Assembly (NCBI GenBank): GCA_937776645.1
Contig: CALMRI010000043.1
Location: forward strand, 44,062 to 108,061
DNA: 64,000 bases
DNA from: an uncultured Alphaproteobacteria bacterium
GTDB lineage: Bacteria > Pseudomonadota > Alphaproteobacteria > Thalassobaculales > Thalassobaculaceae
Direction of reading: 5' to 3'
Made by a program: the position numbers and the translations under genes. Each line of letters begins with the position of its first letter. The first letter of the stretch is position 1. Shown here piece after piece: positions 1 through 8,759 of this stretch. Below the pieces are notes generated by a model. It had not been told where the DNA came from, did not search any database, and saw nothing but the letters and a program-made list of their open reading frames with translations.

Positions 1-263
1 GATCGGGCCATATCGCCGGAGTGATCAATCCGCCGGCCGATCCTGCGAAATACGGTTATTTCTCGAACAATCGAAAGGCCAAGACATGGGAAAAATGGCT
101 GGAGGGAGCGACATGGCATGATGGCTCATGGTGGCCGGAATGGAAAAAATGGCTCGCCCATCACAGCGGCGGCTCGGCGACCGCACGGATACCCGGCGAT
201 AGCGGCCTACCGGTGATCGAAAATGCCCCCGGATCCTATGTTCAGGTTAAAACCAACGGGTAA
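1..263 (+). CDS. phaC: Class I poly(3-hydroxyalkanoate) polymerase, C-terminal fragment
   Basis: Only the last 87 or so codons lie in the window, entering in the frame of position 3 and ending at TAA 261-263. The enzyme polymerises (R)-3-hydroxyacyl-CoA into PHA at the surface of cytoplasmic granules. The opening SGHIAGVINPP carries the histidine of the family's Cys-Asp-His triad in its usual GHIAGV setting. It is followed by the tryptophan-rich tail (GSWWPEWKKWLA) and the closing APGSYV typical of class I synthases. The catalytic cysteine and aspartate lie upstream of the window. The assignment rests on this distinctive C-terminus; class III PhaC is unlikely because of the tail. Confidence 0.9.
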   Translation, partial: SGHIAGVINPPADPAKYGYFSNNRKAKTWEKWLEGATWHDGSWWPEWKKWLAHHSGGSATARIPGDSGLPVIENAPGSYVQVKTNG

Positions 264-295
264 GCCCGGCGTGCCCCCCGCGTGATGGCGCGATA

Positions 296-545
296 TTACC
301 AGACCCACTCGGACCAGTTCTTTACCTTACCGCCGGACACTTCGGCCTTCGGCATTTTGCGGACATTGCGTTGACGCCAATTGGTCCACGGAAGCACGGG
401 CAACAAATCGCGGGTGGCTTTCACGCTGTCCAACTTACCCGGTTCTGGGAAGTCCTAGCAACTCCTGCACATGATAGGCGCCGGTTTGGCCAAGCTGGCC
501 ATCGGCCATAACGCCAATGCCATCGCCCGGCGCACTAATCCCGCT
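296..545 (-). pseudogene. Possible decayed coding remnant, family not recognised
   Basis: The gap between phaC and the cold-shock gene (264-1007) has no convincing open frame. On the minus strand two adjoining frames give protein-like stretches, ADGQLGQTGAYHVQELLGL and then ATRDLLPVLPWTNWRQRN, ending at a TAA at 296-298. This looks like an old gene broken by a frameshift, but I do not recognise the family. The rest of the gap (about 550-1007) shows nothing that I can name except the leader of the cold-shock gene. Confidence 0.3.
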
Positions 546-1007
546 AAAATTCTAAGAACCGTCTGCTGGTCGCCGATATGATTTATCACATCGCAAAAAT
601 CGATGCCGTCATAAGGACCAGCGCCACCTTCGGCAGATCCTAAATATAGCCGGTCAGAACTCTGACGCCGGCAGGGCGATACGGGTAGACATGGTTATCA
701 TAGAACGAGGCTACCTAGGCCTAATCGAATGTTATGCCACCCGAGCGCGTAAATTCCATACTCAGCATTCCGATCGCCCGCAAGCTCGGTCAATCCCGAG
801 CACCAATCCACCACCATCGAGAATCAAAAAAATATATAAATGGCTTGTCAATCATTGATTTGCCTGTCATTTTTGGAATATCAGTCTTCGAAGAGCGGCG
901 TACTGTGCTTCGTGACGCCGACCAAGGCATAAACTCCATGGCGATCGGTGATCTGAGACCCGGCCTCGCGGTGCGTGGTCGAATGTTACTTTTGCGAGGA
1001 TAAACAA

Positions 1008-1217
1008 ATGGCTAATGGAACCGTCAAGTGGTTCAATCCCACCAAGGGCTTCGGCTTCATCACTCCTGATGAGGGTGGCGCTGATGCATTCGTTCACATT
1101 TCCGCCGTCGAGCGGGCTGGTATGTCCAGCCTCGGCGAGGGACAACGTATTTCCTACGATCTCGAACCCGGTCGTAACGGAAAAAGTTCGGCCGAGAATC
1201 TCAGAAGCGCCGACTGA
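1008..1217 (+). CDS. cspA: Cold-shock domain protein (CspA family)
   Basis: A 69-residue single-domain protein, the usual size for the family. It begins MANGTVKWFN and carries RNP1 (KGFGFI) and RNP2 (FVHIS), the aromatic single-strand nucleic-acid binding face of the cold-shock OB fold. Such proteins act in the cytoplasm as RNA chaperones or antiterminators. The ATG at 1008 is preferred over the in-frame 975 start because a GCGAGGA ribosome site at 994-1000 sits at normal spacing and because homologs begin at MANG. A long apparently non-coding leader precedes it, as is common for csp genes regulated through their 5' UTR, but I cannot define a structure. Which csp paralog it is cannot be said. 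Confidence 0.95.
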   Translation: MANGTVKWFNPTKGFGFITPDEGGADAFVHISAVERAGMSSLGEGQRISYDLEPGRNGKSSAENLRSAD

Positions 1218-1345
1218 TAATCGACTTGGAATCGGAGGTCCGCCCCCACGACGGGCCTCCGCCCTTGTCTGCCTTCCTAGAACGGAAAATAAAGAAATCC
1301 TTCTCTTATCGAAGAGAGGGAGCCAACAGATCCCCAGGGGTGGCT

Positions 1346-1510
1346 ATGGCCCGAAAGCCAAATTACGGATTTGAGCGACGCGAACGCGAAAAGGCCCGTG
1401 CCGCCAAGAAGGCCGACCGCCAAAAAGCAAAAGAAGGCCTATCGGAAGATCCTCTAGCGACCGATTCGCCGTCGCCTACCAATGTAGAAACGCCGGATAC
1501 CCAAGAATAA
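1346..1510 (+). CDS. Small basic conserved protein (54 aa)
   Basis: A 54-residue protein starting MARKPNYGFERREREKARAA, with a strongly basic, helical first half (runs of R, K, A and E) and a polar S/T/P-rich tail. Short proteins with this MARKPNY.FERRER opening are widespread and uncharacterised in Alphaproteobacteria, often beside cold-shock genes as here. The ATG at 1346 follows a CAGGGGTGG ribosome-site-like stretch, and conservation begins there; the in-frame 1226 start would add a tail unlike the family. Nucleic-acid binding is plausible from composition but unproven. Confidence 0.75.
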   Translation: MARKPNYGFERREREKARAAKKADRQKAKEGLSEDPLATDSPSPTNVETPDTQE

Positions 1511-1558
1511 GGACAGCGTGCGCGTTCTGGTGTGGAGGCTATGATCCGGCCGCCCGCG

Positions 1559-1573
1559 CCCCCCCCCCCCCCC
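1559..1573. repeat. Homopolymer tract of 15 C
   Basis: Fifteen consecutive C residues lie 48 bases after the small basic protein and just ahead of the IS30 remnant. The tract is not inside any gene that I believe in, so a phase-variation role is not supported. Its exact length is uncertain in any sequencing method. Confidence 0.9.
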
Positions 1574-1690
1574 GCGCGCAGCGGCCAACGAGCGCCGTCA
1601 GAGTCGAGCAATTGGGCCCTACTGGCGCTAGAGCACGGTTGCACAGTGATCAGTCACTAGGCCATCTATCCCTCTATCGACCATCGGGGG

Positions 1691-2166
1691 GCGGATCCGA
1701 TGTTGTTCCGTCAATCGAGCAATATCCTGCTCATCGTTCACGAACGCACATCCCAATTGACCAAGATCATTCGCCAACCGAACTGCTCCTCGCCAACGAC
1801 GCGGGGCAACCTAGCCCGTCTATTCGACCCGATGCCCGCCAACCTGCGACGCACCCTGACCATCCGATGACAGAACCGAGAACGCGCTCCACTATGAGCT
1901 CCATAGGGCGACTTTCTTTTGTGATCTCCACGCGCCGTGGCAGAAAGGCGGGGTCGAGAACCCCATCGGGAGGCTCCGGCGCGTTTCCTACCTGGGCGAA
2001 CCAATCTTGACGAACTCCAGAACGGTGAAATCAAAAAAATCAATCGAACCTATAATCAAACATCCCTGAAATACCTCGGCTTCAAAATCTCTAACGAGGT
2101 TTCAACCAAGACCCTTAGCCGTATTGCACTTGAAACGTGGCCACATATATCCGCCCCCCAAGTATG
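1691..2166 (+). mobile_element. Decayed IS30-family transposase remnant
   Basis: Three reading frames in succession spell the C-terminal half of an IS30-type DDE transposase. The first (1691-1870) contains DPMLFRQSSNILLIVHERTS and later LARLFDPMPANLRRTLTI. The second, from 1875, contains FFCDLHAPWQKGGVENPIG, with the family's HAPWQ.GG.EN block that holds the catalytic glutamate. The third (about 1980-2166) contains NRTYNQTSLKYLGFK, matching the RYN.TPRK.LGFKTP.EVF motif. Frameshifts and a stop after LTI make it inactive. The N-terminal HTH part is not recognisable, and I saw no terminal inverted repeats. Nothing else is seen in 1574-1690. Confidence 0.8.
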
Positions 2167-2171
2167 AACTA

Positions 2172-2960
2172 TTAGTGCGCCAGAATTTGGCTGAGGAATA
2201 GTCTCGTACGATCTGATTTCGGGTTCTCAAAAAATTCTTCGGGCGTATTCTCCTCGACGATCTCGCCGAAATCCATAAAGATCACACGATCGGCCACCCG
2301 CTTGGCAAAGCCCATCTCATGGCTCACGCAGAGCATGGTCATACCGCTATCGGCAAGCTCCACCATCACATCCAGCACCTCGGAAATCATCTCCGGGTCC
2401 AACGCCGATGTCGGTTCGTCGAATAGCATGATTTCCGGGTCCATGCACAAAGACCGTGCAATCGCCACGCGCTGCTGCTGCCCACCGGAGAGCTGCCCCG
2501 GATATTTATCTGCCTGTTCCGGAATTTTAACCCGGGTCAGGAGCTCCATCGCGTATTCCTCAGCCTCGCGCTTCGATTTGCTCTTCACCCAGATCGGCGC
2601 CAGCGTACAGTTCTCCAGCACCGTCAGATGCGGAAACAGATTGAAGGACTGGAACACCATGCCGACATCACTGCGGATCGCGTCGATGTTCTTCACGTTG
2701 GTGTCCAGGGTCACTCCATTAACCACGATATCACCACGTTGATGTTCTTCAAGGCGGTTCAAACAGCGAATTAAGGTCGATTTACCGGACCCAGACGGAC
2801 CGCAAATCACGATGCGCTCACCCTTGTAGACTGACAGATCAATGTCTTTCAGGGCATGAAACTCTCCATACCACTTGTTTACCTGATTAAGCGCAATCAC
2901 CACTTCATCCGACACGGCGGACCGAATTTGATCTACCATGCCATCGGTTTTTAGGTTCAT
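2172..2960 (-). CDS. aapP: General L-amino acid ABC transporter ATP-binding protein
   Basis: A 262-residue cytoplasmic ATPase that powers the AapQM channel. It shows Walker [10 protein letters not shown] (about residue 54), Q-loop [11 protein letters not shown], signature [15 protein letters not shown], Walker [14 protein letters not shown] and switch histidine VSHEMG, all intact. The length and the sequence around the motifs are those of polar amino-acid importers (AapP/BztD/GlnQ). It is the last gene of aapJ-aapQ-aapM-aapP, 61 bases after aapM, which separates it from a stand-alone glnQ. By analogy with Rhizobium Aap, the complex should import a broad range of L-amino acids; this substrate range is inferred. 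Confidence 0.93.
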   Translation of the reverse strand: MNLKTDGMVDQIRSAVSDEVVIALNQVNKWYGEFHALKDIDLSVYKGERIVICGPSGSGKSTLIRCLNRLEEHQRGDIVVNGVTLDTNVKNIDAIRSDVGMVFQSFNLFPHLTVLENCTLAPIWVKSKSKREAEEYAMELLTRVKIPEQADKYPGQLSGGQQQRVAIARSLCMDPEIMLFDEPTSALDPEMISEVLDVMVELADSGMTMLCVSHEMGFAKRVADRVIFMDFGEIVEENTPEEFFENPKSDRTRLFLSQILAH

Positions 2961-3021
2961 GAGCCGGTCTCCATCGTTAATTCCTGGCGGGTTTCGTCAA
3001 GTCGGCGCCAAGCCATGTCGG

Positions 3022-4377
3022 TTAGCGCCGATCCCCGGCTCCAAGCTTTCTCTCAAGATGCTGGCTGTACTTGGACATCGCCAAACAGGCGACGAAGTAC
3101 AACACTGCAGCGGTGAACAACGGCTCGTGATGCAAGCCGATCCATTGCGGGTCCTGGCTGACCGCGTTGATCATCCCAAGCAGATCATACAGGCCGATGA
3201 TGCTGACAAGGGTGGTGTCCTTTAACAGGCCAATGAAGCTGCCGACGATGTTTGGAATCATCAGCTTCAAAGCCTGCGGCATAACGATCAGCCCCATCGA
3301 CTGCCAGTAACTAAGCCCCATGGCCTCGGCCGCTTCGTACTGACCTCTGGAAATCGCCTGCAATCCACCGCGCACCGTCTCCGCCATATAGGCCGCTGAG
3401 AACAAACAAACCGCCACGATGACACTGGCCAAATTATTGAAGACCACACCCTTGGGAAGAAACAGCGGGAACATGGTGGTAGCCATGAACAGGATGGTAA
3501 TCAGAGGCACCGACCGAAACAGCTCGATAAAGGCGACACACAACACCCGCACAACCGGCATCTGTGAACGCCGTCCCAAAGCCAGGACGATACCGATTGG
3601 TAAGGCCGATGCGATGCCAACGCCAGAGATGACCAAGGTTAAAAATAGACCACCCCATTGATTGGGCACGACTTCAACGGTTTGCCAATCGGCGACCAGG
3701 AAATAGACGACAAAATACGCGATCAGTGACAAAATGATTATCGGATATTTTTGGAGCCTGTCGTCCCTGGAGGCAAAGCCCGTGGCCTGGATGATCCAGC
3801 GCCCGAGGCCTTGATTGGTCACTAGGCAGATCGCCACGTGGACCATCGTTCCGATGAACCAAGTCAGCGACAGGGCAACCATTATCGCCATGAACCAATT
3901 ACGTTCGCCGCCCAAGAACAGGTAGCCGGCCAAAAATGGAAACACCATGACGGCGCTCAGCCCGACAATCACCTTGGCGGTTACCCGTGGCAACCAAAGC
4001 GGTGCCATCCAGAGAACAAAAATCAAGGCCGCTAGATCAATGCGCCAGATCTCGGCATCGGGGTAGCGGCCATAAATGAACCGGGTGAACCAAAATTCCA
4101 CACCGGCCCAGCATGTTCCGAACTCCGTCGGTGAAATTCGGCACTCATTGCGGCTGGAGGCTTCCCAAACCGCGCGAACGAACGCCCATTCGTAAAAACC
4201 TATCGCGATATAGCCGATTAGCAGAACGCCGATGACCGTGGTGACGCTGCTGTAAATTCCATCAAACAGATTGAAGCGCATCCATCCTATCACCCCGGTG
4301 GTGGCCGGCGGCGGTGGCAGACTCGGCTTCGGCTTGAAGACGAGCAAGCCGCCGGAAGTCATCGGTGCATCGGCCAT
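3022..4377 (-). CDS. aapM: General L-amino acid ABC transporter permease AapM
   Basis: A 451-residue inner-membrane permease. The N-terminal third holds several hydrophobic segments in a region unique to the Aap/Bzt family. The C-terminal part is the standard HisM-type domain with the coupling-helix sequence GQYEAAEAMGLSYWQSMGLI (EAA loop) that docks on AapP, followed by PQALKLMIPNIVGSFIGLLK. It is longer than a normal GlnP permease (about 220 aa), as expected for AapM. It lies 4 bases from the end of aapQ, so the two are probably translated together. An ATG start at 4377 gives MADAPMTSGG, a soluble N-terminus as in homologs. Confidence 0.93.
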   Translation of the reverse strand: MADAPMTSGGLLVFKPKPSLPPPPATTGVIGWMRFNLFDGIYSSVTTVIGVLLIGYIAIGFYEWAFVRAVWEASSRNECRISPTEFGTCWAGVEFWFTRFIYGRYPDAEIWRIDLAALIFVLWMAPLWLPRVTAKVIVGLSAVMVFPFLAGYLFLGGERNWFMAIMVALSLTWFIGTMVHVAICLVTNQGLGRWIIQATGFASRDDRLQKYPIIILSLIAYFVVYFLVADWQTVEVVPNQWGGLFLTLVISGVGIASALPIGIVLALGRRSQMPVVRVLCVAFIELFRSVPLITILFMATTMFPLFLPKGVVFNNLASVIVAVCLFSAAYMAETVRGGLQAISRGQYEAAEAMGLSYWQSMGLIVMPQALKLMIPNIVGSFIGLLKDTTLVSIIGLYDLLGMINAVSQDPQWIGLHHEPLFTAAVLYFVACLAMSKYSQHLERKLGAGDRR

Positions 4378-4381
4378 GACC

Positions 4382-5578
4382 TCACCGCTCCGTCAACAGG
4401 ATTTTTTTATTATAGACATTCAGGCAGGCGGAGATCGTCAGGCTGACCGTCATGTAAAACAACATCACCATCGCCACGATCTCGATCGCGTGGCCAGACT
4501 GATTCAACGACGTTTGCATGAATACGTTGACCAGATCCGGAAAGCCGATGGCGATCGCCAGGGATGAATTCTTCACAACATTCATCCACAAGCTGATCAT
4601 CGGCGGAATAATCGCCCGCATTGCTTGCGGGATTATCACCAGCCGCATGGTCCAACTGGGCCGCAATCCTAGCGAATACGCTGCCTCAGTCTGCCCATGA
4701 CTGACCGACATGATGCCGGCGCGCACCATCTCGGCAACATAGGCTGAATGGTAGATAACCAGCGCTACCAAGACCGAACACATGGCCGGCAAAATAAAGG
4801 TGCCGCCTTGGAAATTAAAACCCTTGAGAACCGGAAGCTCCCACGATAATGGCATGCCGGTCACCAGGAAGATGGCCAACGGCAATCCAATGAGGATCAC
4901 TAGGATCTTCCACCAAATTGGCACATATACCCCGGTCTCCAGCTGCTGCTTGATCGCCCGTTTGTTGTACCAGATCGCCGCCACGACGCTGATGAGCATG
5001 CCCACGGCGGTCAACCAAAACAGCTCGCCGAACTCCGCATTCGGAAAATACAGTCCCCGATTGTTGAGTATCAACCAATCAGCCCCGAACAATTCAACTG
5101 ATTGTTTAGGTCGAGGCAGGTTCGCGAAGGCGCCCAGGTACCAGAAGATGATCTGTAGCAGCAGCGGCGTATTCCTCAGAACCTCGACGTACCAAGCCGC
5201 GATCTGGCCGATCAACCAGTTCTTTGAAAGTCGCAAAATACCAATGACGAAACCAAGGATAGTTGTCAAAACGATTGAAATACCGGAGATAATCAACGTG
5301 TTGACGATTCCGACCCAATAGACGAACAGGTAGGAATCTACGGGTTTGTAGTCAAGCGGGGTCCAGGCGATCGCGAACCCAGCAGTACCCAACAGAAAGT
5401 CAAAGCCCGCCGCTTTGCCTTGTGCTGCCATATTGGTCAGCGTGTTGTTGACCAGAAAAGCAGCTATAGCGAAGACGGTGCCAAAAACCAAAATTTGGTA
5501 AAATATCGAACGGTAGCGTTCGTCGTTGATGACCGAGCTTAGGTCGGAGCCAGAACGAGGTCTTTCGACTACGGCCAT
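4382..5578 (-). CDS. aapQ: General L-amino acid ABC transporter permease AapQ
   Basis: A 398-residue inner-membrane permease that pairs with AapM. It starts with a soluble stretch and a hydrophobic segment (ILVFGTVFAIAAFLVNNTL), then WVGIVNTLIISGISIVLTTI, which opens the transport domain. Near the end comes the EAA-type coupling loop GQTEAAYSLGLRPSWTMRLV and PQAMRAIIPPMISLWMNVVK. The large periplasmic insertion between the first helices is typical of AapQ and BztB. It is separated from aapJ by a terminator-like hairpin, suggesting lower expression of the membrane parts than of the binding protein. Confidence 0.93.
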   Translation of the reverse strand: MAVVERPRSGSDLSSVINDERYRSIFYQILVFGTVFAIAAFLVNNTLTNMAAQGKAAGFDFLLGTAGFAIAWTPLDYKPVDSYLFVYWVGIVNTLIISGISIVLTTILGFVIGILRLSKNWLIGQIAAWYVEVLRNTPLLLQIIFWYLGAFANLPRPKQSVELFGADWLILNNRGLYFPNAEFGELFWLTAVGMLISVVAAIWYNKRAIKQQLETGVYVPIWWKILVILIGLPLAIFLVTGMPLSWELPVLKGFNFQGGTFILPAMCSVLVALVIYHSAYVAEMVRAGIMSVSHGQTEAAYSLGLRPSWTMRLVIIPQAMRAIIPPMISLWMNVVKNSSLAIAIGFPDLVNVFMQTSLNQSGHAIEIVAMVMLFYMTVSLTISACLNVYNKKILLTER

Positions 5579-5660
5579 AGTTCCCCCTTCACCATCACAG
5601 TCAAAAGACTAGTGAAATTGTTTGGAAACATGGAAATAAAATTAATGTCAAACAAGCGAG

Positions 5661-5696
5661 AAAAAACAGGCCCGACCGGTTTCCCAGTCGGGCCTG
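5661..5696 (-). terminator. Intrinsic terminator-like hairpin between aapJ and aapQ
   Basis: A perfect 10-bp stem (CAGGCCCGAC 5667-5676 pairing with GTCGGGCCTG 5687-5696) with a 10-base loop is followed, read on the minus strand, by six T residues (5661-5666). It lies just after the aapJ stop and 83 bases before the aapQ start, in the middle of the operon. Partial termination here would yield excess binding-protein message, a known arrangement in ABC importer operons. Confidence 0.85.
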
Positions 5697-5704
5697 ATCC
5701 GTTC

Positions 5705-6748
5705 TTAGCGGAACGGCGGTGAGTACATCAGACCGCCACGCGTCCACAGATCGTTCTGCGAACCGGCACGACCAATGCCGATTCCGTCGGACGAGGCGCT
5801 GCCCATGTACTTGCCATAGATCTCGCCATAGTTACCGACGGACTTGATAATCCAATGAGCCCAGCTCTTGTCGAGCCCCAACCCCTTGTGCACCTCGGCC
5901 TCGACACCCAACATCCGCGCCACTTCAGGGCTCGGCGGGTTTTTGGCCATCTCGTCGACATTAGCCTGGGTGATACCAGCTTCCTCAGCCGCGATCAGCG
6001 CAAACACCGTCCAACGGACGATGTCAAACCATTGACTGTCGCCCTTGCGGACAGCCGGGCCAAGCGGTTCCTTGGAGATCGTTTCGGGCAGAATCGTATG
6101 TGCGCCCGGATCCGGGAAACCAGCCTTGTTCGAGGCCAGACCCGACTTATCGTTAGTGATCGCGTCACAGCCGCCCTTGAGGTAGGTCTCGTTCCGGACG
6201 TTGCTGTCCTGGAACACCACCGGTTGGATGTCGAGTTTGTGGACGCGACTGTAATCGGTCAGGTTCAGCTCGGTCGTCGTGCCAGTCAGCACGCAAACCG
6301 TGGCGCCCTTAAGCTCCAATGTGCTCTTGATGCCGGAATCCTTCGGCACCATGAAACCTTGCCCATCATAGAAGTTGACGGTCGTGAACGACAGACCAAG
6401 CTGCGTGTCACGGAACAATGTCCAGGTGGCGGTCCGGGAAAGTAAGTCGGATTCGCCGTTCGCCAGCGCGGTGAAACGCACCGTCGAGCTCACGGACTGA
6501 AATTCGACCTTGTTCGGATCGCCAAAGATCGCCGCGGCGATCGCACGACATATCGACACATCACTGCCGACCCAGGTTCCGTCTGACTTCAGGTTGTAAA
6601 AGCCCGGCGAAGGCGTGCCAATCTGGCAACGCAAATGCCCGCGCTTCTTAACGATATCCAGCGTGCTCTCGGCCACGGCGGGTGCCGCCGTAAAGGAGAG
6701 AGCCGCCAAGAGGCCCGCGCCAAGGCCCAAAAGGCTTAGTTTCTTCAT
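5705..6748 (-). CDS. aapJ: General L-amino acid ABC transporter substrate-binding protein
   Basis: A periplasmic solute-binding protein of 347 residues. The ATG at 6748 gives MKKLSLLGLGAGLLAALSF, a classic signal peptide with likely cleavage after AVA (about residue 26), and is preceded by a GGGGTGG ribosome site; the in-frame 6766 start adds six residues with no such site. The mature part opens with LDIVKKRGHLRCQIGTPSPG, the start of the bacterial SBP-3 fold, and includes WVGSDVSICRAIAAAIFG. The length fits AapJ/BztA (about 340) rather than the shorter GlnH (about 250). It is the promoter-proximal gene of the operon. Confidence 0.95.
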   Translation of the reverse strand: MKKLSLLGLGAGLLAALSFTAAPAVAESTLDIVKKRGHLRCQIGTPSPGFYNLKSDGTWVGSDVSICRAIAAAIFGDPNKVEFQSVSSTVRFTALANGESDLLSRTATWTLFRDTQLGLSFTTVNFYDGQGFMVPKDSGIKSTLELKGATVCVLTGTTTELNLTDYSRVHKLDIQPVVFQDSNVRNETYLKGGCDAITNDKSGLASNKAGFPDPGAHTILPETISKEPLGPAVRKGDSQWFDIVRWTVFALIAAEEAGITQANVDEMAKNPPSPEVARMLGVEAEVHKGLGLDKSWAHWIIKSVGNYGEIYGKYMGSASSDGIGIGRAGSQNDLWTRGGLMYSPPFR

Positions 6749-7157
6749 GTTGAAACCACCCCACAAGTTGCTCCGAATTGAAAGACGAATGATCCGAAAT
6801 CCAAACCGCTAGCTATTACCGGCGGTATTGCCCGCACCTTTCGTGACCTCAGAGATCTCGCCCCGTCACTTCCGCGACTGTCCGTTTCTCTGGCTTGTTC
6901 CAGTGCATGGACTGCCGGAAAATCAGGCGCATTCTCCTTAGCCACGGGCAGCTAACATGCACCGAGTCGATTTGGCAAGCATTCCAAACAGAATTGAACT
7001 TCATATTCTAATTTTCTGTGTGAGCCCGGTTTGGAAAACTCCGACTGACCGTGTCTGGACGCGGACCAGCAAGGCGGAGTATTACGAATCCGGTCCTTGC
7101 GTGCGTCGCCTCACACTTCGGGCGGATCAGCGCCCACAACAAATTGGATTTCGGCCT
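6749..7157. promoter_or_regulatory. Divergent intergenic region aapJ / metC
   Basis: These 409 bases separate two genes transcribed away from each other and so should hold both promoters. The sequence around 6990-7020 is AT-rich compared with its surroundings. I could not recognise a SAM or other riboswitch, an operator palindrome or a clear -35/-10 pair. No gene is supported here; the long N-terminal extension of the metC frame is non-coding in character. Confidence 0.4.
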
Positions 7158-8354
7158 ATGTCCTCAACTCAGCGGTTTTCCCGACGCACCACAATCACCC
7201 ACGCGGGGCGCCACCCGCACGACAATCACGGGGTGGTCAATCCGCCCGTCTATCATGCCTCGACGATCCTGCAGCCCTCGCTCGACGCCTTCGAGGCGGC
7301 CCGGAAGCCGAATTGGACGGGATATCGTTACGGTCGGGCCGGAACCCCGACCAGCCGCTCCTTTGAGGAAGCGGTTACCGAGGTTTATGGGGCAGCCGGT
7401 AGCGTTGCGGTGTCTTCGGGTTTGGCGGCGATAACCAATGCCGTACTGGCTTGCGTCAAATCCGGTGACCATATCCTGGTAACCGACAACGCTTATGGTC
7501 CGACCCGACGGTTCTGCAATACTTTTCTGGCCCGATTTGGAGTCGAAACCACTTTCTACGACCCAACCATCGGTGCCGGCATCACCGGTTTGTTCAAGAA
7601 CAACACCGTCGCGGTCTATACTGAGGCGCCGGGCTCCCAAACCTTTGACATGTCGGATATTCCGGCGATCTCCACGGCCGCCCACGACAAGGGCGCCGTT
7701 GTGCTCATGGATAACACCTGGGCCAGCCCGCTCTATTTCGACCCCTTCGCCAAGGGCGTGGATATCGTCGTCGAGGCGGTTACAAAATATATCTGCGGGC
7801 ATTCCGATGTGATGATGGGGATCATCGTCGGGACCGAGGAATGGGCCGGACCGGTTCGCGACATGGCCAAGCTGCACGGCAACGCTTGCGGCCCGAACGA
7901 TCTTTATCTAGCCCAGCGGGGATTGCGCACTCTGGCAGTTCGCATGGCACAGAACCAGGCCAACGGCCTCGAGCTGGCCAATTGGTTACGCGACCGACCG
8001 GAGGTCAAACGAGTGCTACATCCTGGCCTGACCAACGATCCGGGCCATGTGATTTGGAAACGTGACTTCACCGGGGCCAGCGGGTTGTTCGGTTTCGTCC
8101 TCAATGAGGGCTACTCCCGAGCCGCGCTAGCGGCCATGCTCGATGGGCTTGAGCTGTACGGCATGGGTGCCAGTTGGGGTGGTTATGAAAGTCTGATCAT
8201 TCCCGCCAATCCGCGCGACTTCCGGACCGCGACAACCTGGGATGAGCCCGGTCAACTGCTGCGGGTGCATGCCGGCCTGGAGGACATTGACGATTTGATC
8301 ACCGATCTCGGTGCCGGGCTCGACCGGCTGTCGGCGGTCGCGAAGGTGGCCTGA
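7158..8354 (+). CDS. metC: Cystathionine beta-lyase (PLP-dependent)
   Basis: A 398-residue cytoplasmic enzyme of the Cys/Met-metabolism PLP family; it cleaves cystathionine to homocysteine, pyruvate and ammonia. Motifs are YRYGRAGTPT (phosphate and active-site tyrosine loop), SSGLAAITNAVLA, MDNTWASPLYFDP (cofactor aspartate) and VTKYICGHSD with the Schiff-base lysine. The residue after KYI is Cys where most relatives have Gly. The C-terminal YGMGASWGGYESL is typical of MetC rather than MetB or MetZ. The ATG at 7158 is chosen because conservation begins at SSTQRFSRRTTITHAGRHP; the in-frame 6957 start would add 67 unrelated residues. The ModE-like gene follows after 27 bases. Confidence 0.9.
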   Translation: MSSTQRFSRRTTITHAGRHPHDNHGVVNPPVYHASTILQPSLDAFEAARKPNWTGYRYGRAGTPTSRSFEEAVTEVYGAAGSVAVSSGLAAITNAVLACVKSGDHILVTDNAYGPTRRFCNTFLARFGVETTFYDPTIGAGITGLFKNNTVAVYTEAPGSQTFDMSDIPAISTAAHDKGAVVLMDNTWASPLYFDPFAKGVDIVVEAVTKYICGHSDVMMGIIVGTEEWAGPVRDMAKLHGNACGPNDLYLAQRGLRTLAVRMAQNQANGLELANWLRDRPEVKRVLHPGLTNDPGHVIWKRDFTGASGLFGFVLNEGYSRAALAAMLDGLELYGMGASWGGYESLIIPANPRDFRTATTWDEPGQLLRVHAGLEDIDDLITDLGAGLDRLSAVAKVA

Positions 8355-8381
8355 GGGACGGCGGTCGGGACCGGAGCCACA

Positions 8382-8726
8382 ATGCATCGCCCCCGCATAC
8401 GATTACTGATCGGCGCCGCTGTCGCCCTGGGTCCAGGCAAGGCGGCGCTATTGGAGGCCATCGGTCGAACCGGATCAATCTCGGCGGCGGCGCGGGAGAT
8501 GGGCATGTCCTATCGGCGGGCTTGGAGCTTGGTCGATCGGATGAACGCCGATTTCATCGGCCCGCTGGTCGAAAAAACTGCCGGCGGACGCGGCGGCGGC
8601 GGCGCTCAGCTCAGCGCGCTTGCCCGCGATGTTCTGCAGCGCTATCACGCCATCGAAAACACGGCCGTTGAAAGCGTCGAGGCTGACATGGAAGCCTTTG
8701 CACCGCTATTGCGCGAACAGGAATAG
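8382..8726 (+). CDS. ModE-like winged-helix molybdate regulator (DNA-binding domain only)
   Basis: A 114-residue protein equal to the N-terminal LysR-like winged-helix domain of ModE. It reads LGPGKAALLEAIGRTGSISA, then AREMGMSYRRAWSLVDRMN (recognition helix), then the wing GGRGGGGAQLS. The C-terminal MOP domains that bind molybdate in full ModE are absent. Such short forms are common in Alphaproteobacteria; they may bind DNA constitutively or sense the ligand by an unknown route. It starts at ATG 8382 after a GGAG. It lies 750 bases before modA, whose upstream region has a Mo-box that this protein would be expected to bind. Confidence 0.85.
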   Translation: MHRPRIRLLIGAAVALGPGKAALLEAIGRTGSISAAAREMGMSYRRAWSLVDRMNADFIGPLVEKTAGGRGGGGAQLSALARDVLQRYHAIENTAVESVEADMEAFAPLLREQE

Positions 8727-8759
8727 GAGGACCGAACACTGTGCCTGCGCTCCCCGGCT

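Noticed and set aside
734..1003. Open frame of 89 codons upstream of the cold-shock gene
   Set aside because: No recognisable motif, no ribosome site and it occupies the expected csp leader.
1559..1573. Poly-C tract as a phase-variation switch
   Set aside because: It is not inside or directly before an intact gene; it precedes only a dead transposase.
6749..7157. SAM riboswitch ahead of metC
   Set aside because: None of the conserved SAM-I or SAM-II core words could be found in order.
7164..7877. 237-codon frame on the minus strand inside metC
   Set aside because: It is a shadow of metC codons; metC has all PLP motifs in place.
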